Source: Thalassotalea sp. LPB0316
GTDB taxonomy: Bacteria; Pseudomonadota; Gammaproteobacteria; Enterobacterales; Alteromonadaceae
Assembly (NCBI RefSeq): GCF_014898095.1
Contig: NZ_CP062946.1
Coordinates: forward strand, 1,054,001 to 1,118,000
Reading direction: 5' to 3'
Length of the DNA stretch: 64,000 bases
Of this stretch, positions 46,972-54,313 are shown piece by piece. The number at the start of each line of letters is the position of its first letter. Positions within the stretch are counted from its first letter, which is position 1. The notes beneath the pieces are model-generated. The model searched no databases. It saw nothing but the letters and a program-made list of their open reading frames with translations, and was not told where the DNA came from. Position numbers and translations under genes: made by a program.

Positions 46972-49248
46972 TTAATTTTTAAGAAAATATGGTTTTTTGT
47001 AGCCAAAGATACTCGAATTTAACATATCTTGTGCTGCTGCAGATGACTTCTTGCCACTAAGGCCGGTAATCACTAACTGTAACACAAAGCCGCTGTCGAA
47101 TGTTTTACGGTTTTGGTTGTCAATGTCGTTGTCATCAATTGTGGTATTAATATGTCGATGATATGCCAGTCTAACAGCCCAGCAACAGCTTTCATATTGA
47201 ACACCTAAATAACTTTCAAGGCTGCGATTTTCTCTCATATCTTGAGTTACGCGGCCAACCACTTGCCAATTTTGACCAACTTGGGTCGTACCGAGCAATG
47301 AAAGTTGCTCCAATGTTTGTGTTGAGACATTGCGAATGTAACGATGGTTCAATTGAATTGTATGTTTTCTATTGGGGAGATAGTCAATACTAAATTGGCT
47401 TTTGTTCGTTTGGTCATCGTGCGTATCGTATTGGATATCACCACTAAACTGCCATTGTTGATTGAGTTGAAAGAAAACGTCTGCCGCTAAAGCCGAGGTT
47501 TCTTCATCAACAATTAAACCCCTGTTATCCGTTGTTTTGCCTGCGTCAAAGTAATTGATTTGGCCGACACTGGCACGAAAGATCTCATTCGATTGTGGGT
47601 CTAAAATGCGAGAAGTTAAACCCCATGAAAGTTGGTTAGCAGCAGCAATTCGGTCTAAGCCACTATAACGTCGATCGCGAAATAGGCCGTCGTAGTCATC
47701 TTGCAACGGCGCTGAGTCATAGATGCCGATATCGCTTTGATCTTGGTCTCCGACATATAAATATTGTAGCTGAGGCTCTAGCGTTTGGGTGTAACCGTCT
47801 TTGCTCATTGCGCGATCAAAGTAGATACCACCGTGGACGCGAGCTTTCGGCAGAGAGCGACTAACCGACTCGCTCAACTTACTGTCTCTGGCTAGGTTGT
47901 CTTGTTTGTAATTGGTTTGCAGGACTTTAAACTCAGAATTGAGAAAGTATGCAGGTGTCGCAATCGGAAATGTCATGCCGGCTTCAACGTGATACCGATC
48001 TGCCTCAGGCATAGTGCTGTCTTGGTTAGTAAACCGCGATACTTCCGAATACAGTTCGAACACGCCATTAAAACTCGACAAATCAAAAGCACCGTCAAAT
48101 TCGATTTGAGGTAGTGTTCTATAACTTTGAATATGGTTACCTAAAACTTCGAAATCCTGAACTTTAGCGGTTAGTTGCCAATCTTTGGCAAAATAGGCAA
48201 GCTCACTGATTTGATATAAGTAGGCATCTGAAGAGTTGTAGTGTTTACTGCCAATATCAACTAAATAGTTGTCATCACTAATGGTGGTGTAATCGACATA
48301 AACCCGAAAATTGTCATCAAAGGTACCAAAGTGTTGAATACGGCCCAAATAGCGAGATTTTTCACCTGCTCGCCCTGTTAAGGCTTTATCTCTATTGAGG
48401 TATTCAAAGTTTACTTGGCCGCGCTGTTCATCGTGTAAGTAACGAAATTCAGAGTTAAGTAAGACACCGCGCTTTGACATGTAATGTGGTGTAAAGGTGG
48501 CGTCCATATTTGGCGCAATGTTCCAGTAAAATGGTGCTTCAACTTCTACACCTACATTACTTGATGACCCCACTTTGGGGTACAAAAAGCCTGTTTTTCG
48601 TTTATTGGTTACCGGAAAGTTAAAATAAGGGACATAGAGTAAAGGTACGTCGAATACTCTAACCACTGCGTTGTATACTTCGCCAACGTTATCTTCTTCA
48701 GAGATGTAGATTTTCCCTGCCGAGATTTGCCAATCGGGAGATTCGCCTAAACAGGTGGTGTATGTTGAATCAATTAAACTTAATGAACCATCGGCATTGA
48801 TGTGAATAATACCAGCACCGCCATGCCCCGGGTTCGAGCTTAATTGATAAGATGCCTGACTCAATGTAGTGCTTTGGTTTTGTTTATCGGCGTTTAAGTG
48901 CTCAGCAAAAACGTTAACACCATCACTTTGAAAGTGGATACTACCTGAGGCATCAAGGCTTGAGGTTTCACGGTTAAACGCTAATGAATCGGCTTTAATT
49001 GACTGACCGTTTTGACTCATAATGACATTGCCATCAAACTTAGCTATGCGGTTTTTTTCGATATAGGCTTGATTTGATGTGATTTGAATAAAGTCTTGAG
49101 GCAACATATCTGTCGCTTCCATCACTTTTGCGTATGATGGAATAGGGCATGTTAAGTCTTCTGCTTGTTCGGTAGTGTTTGCTGCGTGAGAAAAACTTGA
49201 GAAAAATACACAGCTAAACGCCCATTTTAAGAAACGGTGACAGAGCAT
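46972..49248 (-). CDS. lptD: LPS assembly protein LptD
   Basis: 758-aa outer-membrane LPS transporter. A signal peptide (about 22 residues) precedes an N-terminal jellyroll domain and a C-terminal beta-barrel. Four cysteines that form the two key disulfides are visible: DLTCPIP, TTCLGES and the consecutive pair ESCCWAV. With LptE, it places LPS in the outer leaflet. First gene of the operon; divergent from amgK. The ribosome site before the ATG is weak. Confidence 0.95.
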   Translation of the reverse strand: MLCHRFLKWAFSCVFFSSFSHAANTTEQAEDLTCPIPSYAKVMEATDMLPQDFIQITSNQAYIEKNRIAKFDGNVIMSQNGQSIKADSLAFNRETSSLDASGSIHFQSDGVNVFAEHLNADKQNQSTTLSQASYQLSSNPGHGGAGIIHINADGSLSLIDSTYTTCLGESPDWQISAGKIYISEEDNVGEVYNAVVRVFDVPLLYVPYFNFPVTNKRKTGFLYPKVGSSSNVGVEVEAPFYWNIAPNMDATFTPHYMSKRGVLLNSEFRYLHDEQRGQVNFEYLNRDKALTGRAGEKSRYLGRIQHFGTFDDNFRVYVDYTTISDDNYLVDIGSKHYNSSDAYLYQISELAYFAKDWQLTAKVQDFEVLGNHIQSYRTLPQIEFDGAFDLSSFNGVFELYSEVSRFTNQDSTMPEADRYHVEAGMTFPIATPAYFLNSEFKVLQTNYKQDNLARDSKLSESVSRSLPKARVHGGIYFDRAMSKDGYTQTLEPQLQYLYVGDQDQSDIGIYDSAPLQDDYDGLFRDRRYSGLDRIAAANQLSWGLTSRILDPQSNEIFRASVGQINYFDAGKTTDNRGLIVDEETSALAADVFFQLNQQWQFSGDIQYDTHDDQTNKSQFSIDYLPNRKHTIQLNHRYIRNVSTQTLEQLSLLGTTQVGQNWQVVGRVTQDMRENRSLESYLGVQYESCCWAVRLAYHRHINTTIDDNDIDNQNRKTFDSGFVLQLVITGLSGKKSSAAAQDMLNSSIFGYKKPYFLKN

Positions 49249-49420
49249 CTAATGTCCGAAATAATGTTTAATTTAGGGTTATAGTTATAATTTTTGGATT
49301 ATAACACGAGTTTCTTGGTATCTTAGAACAATTTTTACGGCTTTGTTAACCCTGTTAGTTAACCCGACTACTAATCCATTATTAACTCAGCTACTAACTC
49401 AATAAAGGAAGTAATCGCTC

Positions 49421-50464
49421 GTGGCGACCCAACGCAGTGTTTTATTAAAACGCTGGCTAATTAGTCAGTTAGAAAAGTTATCTGTTCAACCCATTTCACC
49501 TAACGGCATTTTAATGACAGCATTAACGGGTGACGCAGGTTTTCGCCAATATTTTCGGGTACAAGGTGGGCAGAATCGAACCTTTATCTTAGTGGATGCG
49601 CCACCTAAACTTTCAAATAATCAAGGCTTTGTCGACGTCACTGGGTTGTTAACACAACACAACGTTAACGTACCTAACGTATTGAGCTTTGACGCACCTA
49701 ATGGCTTTTTGTTACTTGAAGATTTAGGCGACCAGCAGTTTTTTGATGTCTTAGCCCAGGATAACTTGCTCAACTGGTATCACCAAGCTATTGATCAACT
49801 GATTAAAATTACCGCCATTGATCCGCAGGCGTTGCCAGTCACATTACCCGACTATGATGACGCGTTTGTCTTAACTGAGTTAACCATTTTCAGCCAGTGG
49901 TTGATTGATGCCTATTTAGATATTCATTTAACAAGCGAGCAGCAACAGCAATTAACGGCTTGTTTTGATGTGCTGATTGCCAACGTCAATCAGCAACCCA
50001 AAGTTGTCATGCATCGAGACTTTCACAGTCGAAATTTAATGGTATGCGACAACCAAATTGCGGTCATTGACTATCAAGATGCGGTCGTGGGGGCACTGAC
50101 CTACGATATCGTGTCACTTTTACGCGATTGCTACAAAAAGCTCTCGCCGTTACACGTTAGCCAATTATTTGAATATTTTATTGAGCAAGCGTCATCTCAT
50201 CCCAATCTTGCGGCTAAGCTTGAAGGCGTTGAACCACAGCAACTCAAACGTTGGTTTGATTTGATGGGGCTGCAACGTCATATTAAAGCCAGCGGTATTT
50301 TTGCTCGATTATCACTGCGTGATAACAAACACGGCTATCTTAACGATATTCCTCTAACGCTTGAATATATTGTTGAGGTGAGTGCTCACTACTGTGAATT
50401 GGTTTGGCTTGGTGACTTTGTTGAGCAATATGTGCAACCAGCATTACAGGAGAAGTTGAGATGA
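49421..50464 (+). CDS. amgK: N-acetylmuramate/N-acetylglucosamine kinase, AmgK type
   Basis: 347-aa phosphotransferase of the aminoglycoside kinase fold. The catalytic loop is MHRDFHSRNLMV and the metal Asp is in VIDYQDAVVG. It starts at GTG (49421), with AAGGAAG upstream. Its 4-base overlap with murU and their adjacency to lptD match the AmgK-MurU cell-wall recycling pair of Pseudomonas, in which AmgK makes MurNAc/GlcNAc 1-phosphates. Confidence 0.9.
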   Translation: MATQRSVLLKRWLISQLEKLSVQPISPNGILMTALTGDAGFRQYFRVQGGQNRTFILVDAPPKLSNNQGFVDVTGLLTQHNVNVPNVLSFDAPNGFLLLEDLGDQQFFDVLAQDNLLNWYHQAIDQLIKITAIDPQALPVTLPDYDDAFVLTELTIFSQWLIDAYLDIHLTSEQQQQLTACFDVLIANVNQQPKVVMHRDFHSRNLMVCDNQIAVIDYQDAVVGALTYDIVSLLRDCYKKLSPLHVSQLFEYFIEQASSHPNLAAKLEGVEPQQLKRWFDLMGLQRHIKASGIFARLSLRDNKHGYLNDIPLTLEYIVEVSAHYCELVWLGDFVEQYVQPALQEKLR

Positions 50465-51159
50465 AAGCGATGATACTCGCTGCGGGTAAAGGCGAGCGAA
50501 TGCGGCCACTAACCGAAACTTGTCCTAAGCCAATGCTTAAGGTCAATGGTAAGCCATTACTTGAACACCACATCATCCAATTAAAAAATGCTGGTATTAC
50601 CGACATTGTGATTAATCATGCTTGGTATGGTGAGGTGATTGTCGACTATTTTGGCAATGGTCAAGCATGGCAGGTGAGCATTGAATATAGCGCTGAAGCC
50701 GTTGGCGAGTTGGAAACCGCTGGCGGGATCATTAAAGCATTGCCCTTATTGGACGATGAGCCGTTCGTGTTAGTCAACGGTGATGTTTATTGCCAGCTCG
50801 ATTATCAACAGTTACCTCAAATGCTTTCAGGGCTTGCGCATTTGTGTTTGGTTGAAAATCCTGAGCACAATCTGACAGGAGATTTTGGCTTAAATGATCA
50901 ACGGGTGATGTTACCATCTGATGCTAGCGACGCAACTTATACCTACTCGGGGATAGCCGTTTTATCGCCTTCGTTATTTAAAGACTACCTTAATCATCAC
51001 GGCCCACTTCCTTTAGGTCCGCTCCTAAAAGCAGCGAGTGAACAAGGTTTGGTTAGTGGACAACTCATTGATCATCATTGGACAGACGTTGGCACGCCCG
51101 AACGATTAGCGCTATTGAATCAGCAACTTCAACAAAACCAACAACAGGCAGAAAAATAA
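50461..51159 (+). CDS. murU: N-acetylmuramate alpha-1-phosphate uridylyltransferase
   Basis: 232-aa nucleotidyltransferase. The N-terminal signature MILAAGKGERMRPLTETCPKPM and the NGDVY motif are present. MurU converts MurNAc 1-phosphate to UDP-MurNAc, bypassing fosfomycin-sensitive de novo synthesis. It overlaps amgK (ATGA) and abuts djlA. Confidence 0.92.
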   Translation: MKAMILAAGKGERMRPLTETCPKPMLKVNGKPLLEHHIIQLKNAGITDIVINHAWYGEVIVDYFGNGQAWQVSIEYSAEAVGELETAGGIIKALPLLDDEPFVLVNGDVYCQLDYQQLPQMLSGLAHLCLVENPEHNLTGDFGLNDQRVMLPSDASDATYTYSGIAVLSPSLFKDYLNHHGPLPLGPLLKAASEQGLVSGQLIDHHWTDVGTPERLALLNQQLQQNQQQAEK

Positions 51160-51957
51160 ATGAAAGTATGGGGCAAAGTCTTTGGCTTTTTATTTGGTTT
51201 GATGCTGTCAAAGCATATTTTTGGTGCCTTGCTTGGCCTGTGGCTAGGTCATGCCTTTGATAGGCGTCGAACACTAAACTTTCACTTTCAATCGACCGAT
51301 GAAGAGTTAAATTCACAAGCGGCATTTTTATATACGACGTTTTCAGTAATGGGCTATGTTGCCAAAGCTAAAGGCCGCGTCAATGAGCATGAAATCAAAT
51401 TTGCAAGCCAATACATGGATAAAATTGGCTTAAAAGGCGAGCTCCGTCAGCAAGCACAAGATGCCTTTCGCGAGGGAAAATTAGCAGGTTTTCCGCTAGA
51501 GCAACGGATTGAAAAATTTAAACAAAGTTGTCATGGTCGAAGTGACTTAATGTTAATGTTTCTCGAAATTCAAATTCAGTTGGCCTTTGCCGATGGTAAA
51601 CTAACCATTGAAGAGCGAGAAGCACTGGGTAATATCGCGAGCCTACTCGGCATCTCAAATCGCGAGCTCAACCGTTTACTCGACATGATCAGTGCGGGTG
51701 CACAATTTCATTCAAACCAGCAAAGCCGTGGTAGTCAGTCATCACGTAAACAACAACTCGCCAATGCTTATAAGTTACTCGGGGTTGAACCGTCAGCTGA
51801 CAAACACACCATAAAAAAAGCGCATCGCAAGTTGATGTCACAACATCACCCTGACAAATTAGTTGCCAAAGGACTGCCGCCTGAAATGATGAACGAAGCA
51901 AAAAACAAAGCCCAAGACATTCAAGCTGCCTATGATTTGATCATGGCACAATTGTAA
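51160..51957 (+). CDS. djlA: Co-chaperone DjlA
   Basis: 265-aa membrane-anchored J-domain protein. An N-terminal transmembrane segment with glycines (GKVFGFLFGLMLSKHIFGALLGLWLGH) is followed by a TerB-like helical domain and a C-terminal J domain with the HHPDK motif. It activates DnaK at the membrane. It starts right after the murU stop. djlA beside lptD is also seen in enterics. Confidence 0.94.
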   Translation: MKVWGKVFGFLFGLMLSKHIFGALLGLWLGHAFDRRRTLNFHFQSTDEELNSQAAFLYTTFSVMGYVAKAKGRVNEHEIKFASQYMDKIGLKGELRQQAQDAFREGKLAGFPLEQRIEKFKQSCHGRSDLMLMFLEIQIQLAFADGKLTIEEREALGNIASLLGISNRELNRLLDMISAGAQFHSNQQSRGSQSSRKQQLANAYKLLGVEPSADKHTIKKAHRKLMSQHHPDKLVAKGLPPEMMNEAKNKAQDIQAAYDLIMAQL

Positions 51958-51969
51958 CGGGATATTAGC

Positions 51970-52003
51970 TTTGGGGTCAGAGTCAAATGACTCTGACCCC
52001 AAA
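51970..52003. repeat. Perfect 34-bp palindrome (REP-like)
   Basis: Arms TTTGGGGTCAGAGTCA (51970-51985) and TGACTCTGACCCCAAA (51988-52003) are fully complementary around AA. I recall very similar GGGGTCAGAGTCA palindromes near REP-associated transposases in marine gammas. It lies between djlA and the GNAT gene. Confidence 0.75.
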
Positions 52004-52019
52004 ACGTTGAGGATAAATT

Positions 52020-52568
52020 TTGACCAATAAACTACATTTTTTACCATACACCGCTGATATGATTGAGCCAGTAATTGCGCTTTATCAACAAACCTTTGCC
52101 GATGCTGAAGGTGAAGCAGAGGGCAAGAATATTGGTGGGTTAGTTCGCAGCATGCTTACCACCACGGGAGCTGACGATTTGTTTGGCTTTGTTGCCATGC
52201 TAAACGATAATTATGTTGGTGCTATTTTATTTACTAGAATGTGCTTTGAAATACCGGTTAACAGCTTTATTTTATCGCCGGTTGCCGTGAGTACTAAGGT
52301 TCAAAAACAAGGGATTGGTCAGCAGTTAATTAACCACGGTATCGGTCAGTTGGCTGAGCAAGGCGCAGAGTTGTTGCTTACCTATGGCGATCCAAACTAT
52401 TACAGCAAAGTGGGTTTTGAACCGATAACCGAACAACAGATTAAAGCACCACAGCCCATGTCTTTTCCGCATGGCTGGTTAGGCCAAAGTTTGGTTGCAG
52501 AAACGGTACCGAGTATCTCCGGTGATAGTCGCTGTGTTGACGCACTTAATAAGCCAGAATATTGGTAA
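52020..52568 (+). CDS. GNAT family N-acetyltransferase
   Basis: 182-aa GNAT-fold acyltransferase. The acetyl-CoA loop is QKQGIGQQLINHGI and the later LTYGDPNYYSKVGF is typical of the YhbS-like group. It starts at TTG (52020), with GAGG about 8 bases upstream. The substrate is unknown. The start lies just past the palindrome. Confidence 0.85.
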   Translation: MTNKLHFLPYTADMIEPVIALYQQTFADAEGEAEGKNIGGLVRSMLTTTGADDLFGFVAMLNDNYVGAILFTRMCFEIPVNSFILSPVAVSTKVQKQGIGQQLINHGIGQLAEQGAELLLTYGDPNYYSKVGFEPITEQQIKAPQPMSFPHGWLGQSLVAETVPSISGDSRCVDALNKPEYW

Positions 52569-52588
52569 GCTGACGCTATATACCTGGC

Positions 52589-52675
52589 TTTTTTACTCGC
52601 TCTTTTTTACCAAGCCGTTTATTACCAGACTATTTTTACCTGCCTATTTTTTACCAAACTTTTTTTTACCAGCCT
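52589..52675. repeat. Degenerate TTTTTTACCA-type repeat
   Basis: About six copies of a 13-17-base unit built on TTTTTTACC(A), spaced by short GC-bearing stretches. It overlaps the 3' end of the DUF3530 gene. T-rich, so it could help end transcription from the left. Confidence 0.55.
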
Positions 52676-53574
52676 AGAGAAGCGAGCCAGCCTCTAATAG
52701 CTCCTAGTAGTGCTTTATTTGGGTAGTAGCCGGTTTCAAAGTTATTGATTTGATATTGGCGATATTCAACTTTTAAATTTCGGGTGCTTTCTTGTTTTCT
52801 CAATAACATACTATGAGCGACATTTTGGTTGTCGTGTTTGAGAAATAAATCGAGTGTAGGAATATCGTTTTCACTGAGTTGGCGAGCAAACTGTTGATTG
52901 TTTTCTGGTGTTAGTTGGTAGGCACTAAGCATGATAAAAGCTTGCGGCTGCGGCAACTTACTTTCACTGAACAAGCGGGTTAGAAAGCCAGCATTATTGC
53001 CGGCAGAAACAATCAAAATAGCCCCTTGCTGCTTCTGTGCTTGTTCAATTACGCGAGTCATTAACGCTTGCAATTGCTGCAAATAATCATCGATAACCGC
53101 TTTGTTTTCACTCTCTCGGGTTTGCGCTTCAAGTGCAGTTGATGGGTAACCGTCAGGCATGGCTAAAGGCTGAATACTCAAGGTCGAATAGCCCATATCA
53201 GGCATTGTTTTGGCTAAGTAAGCAAGGTGTTGGCTTGGTGAAATAAAGTCGTGCCAGTCGGGTAATAAAATCACCACCCCTTTGTTAATCGGTGTATTGC
53301 TTTTTTGCGCTAATAAAGCATAACTTTGTGTGCCAACTAATACTTCAGAGACCTTGGTTAAATAGTGCTTGATATCTTTTTGTTGTTGCTCAAAGTAATC
53401 AGGCGCTGGTACGAGTTTTACCTCATTCGGCTGACTTGCGCTATTTGACTCTTGTTGCGCAAGCGCTGAAAAACAGACAAATAAAAGCAAACTCAGGAAA
53501 CACAAGGTCATGCTGAATGAATTTACGTTGATAAATCTTGCTTGCAGGTTATTGGTCATCGTTTCAAAACTCAA
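52666..53574 (-). CDS. DUF3530 family protein
   Basis: 302-aa secreted protein with a signal peptide (MTLCFLSLLLFVCFSALAQ near residues 22-40). The mature part resembles an alpha/beta hydrolase, with VILLPDWHDF and SAGNNAG in the nucleophile elbow region. This fits DUF3530, uncharacterised. The start codon is uncertain, since several ATGs precede the hydrophobic run. Confidence 0.8.
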   Translation of the reverse strand: MSFETMTNNLQARFINVNSFSMTLCFLSLLLFVCFSALAQQESNSASQPNEVKLVPAPDYFEQQQKDIKHYLTKVSEVLVGTQSYALLAQKSNTPINKGVVILLPDWHDFISPSQHLAYLAKTMPDMGYSTLSIQPLAMPDGYPSTALEAQTRESENKAVIDDYLQQLQALMTRVIEQAQKQQGAILIVSAGNNAGFLTRLFSESKLPQPQAFIMLSAYQLTPENNQQFARQLSENDIPTLDLFLKHDNQNVAHSMLLRKQESTRNLKVEYRQYQINNFETGYYPNKALLGAIRGWLASLGW

Positions 53575-53643
53575 TCACTTTAGTTAAGTCATCGGATTAA
53601 TTGGTTAAAACTTTACTAAAATAATGCCTCTTTAATTGCCAGA

Positions 53644-54309
53644 TTAAAATGGGCAGTCAGCTTTTAGTGCGATTTTCTCATTTGTGACCGGATGAAAAAA
53701 CTCAATGGTAAATGCGTGTAATTGCAGGCGTTCACTGAGTGATAATGCTTGATCATGAGCGTAGAGGCGATCACCTAAAATTGGGTGCTCAAGCGATAAC
53801 ATGTGCACCCTCAATTGATGTGAGCGCCCAGTAATTGGCGTTAATTCAACTAAGGTGGTTTCTTCTTCTTTGGCTAACACTTGGTATTGCGTGGTAGAAG
53901 GTTTACCGTGTTCGTGACAGACCTTTTGCTTTGGCCTATTTGGCCAGTCGCAAATAAGCGGTAGGTTGATTTCACCCTGTTGTTCTTTTACTTGGCCATA
54001 AACCCGAGCGCGATATTTCTTGCCAACTTTGCGCTTTTCGAACTGTTGTTGAATATGCACGTGTGCCGGTTTATTTAATGCCATGATCACTAAGCCTGAG
54101 GTTGCCATATCTAGCCGATGGACGATAGTCGCCGTTGGCAAAACCGATTTTACGCGATTTTCTAGGCAGTCTTGGTGCTCAGGCAAACGCCCAGGCACCG
54201 TTAGTAAACCGCTGTTTTTGTTTAGCACCACTAAGTCATCATCTTGATAGACAATATCGAGATAGGGTGTCATTGGTGGGCGATAAATAAAGTCTGGGTT
54301 GGCGACCAT
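53644..54309 (-). CDS. rluA: Pseudouridine synthase RluA
   Basis: 221-aa RluA that forms pseudouridine in 23S rRNA (position 746) and some tRNAs. The catalytic Asp is in HRLDMATSG, and LTPITGRSHQLRVHM follows. Start at ATG 54309 (MVANPDF). It lies 5 bases after rapA, so the pair is probably an operon, as in Enterobacteria. Confidence 0.95.
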   Translation of the reverse strand: MVANPDFIYRPPMTPYLDIVYQDDDLVVLNKNSGLLTVPGRLPEHQDCLENRVKSVLPTATIVHRLDMATSGLVIMALNKPAHVHIQQQFEKRKVGKKYRARVYGQVKEQQGEINLPLICDWPNRPKQKVCHEHGKPSTTQYQVLAKEEETTLVELTPITGRSHQLRVHMLSLEHPILGDRLYAHDQALSLSERLQLHAFTIEFFHPVTNEKIALKADCPF

Positions 54310-54313
54310 ATTA

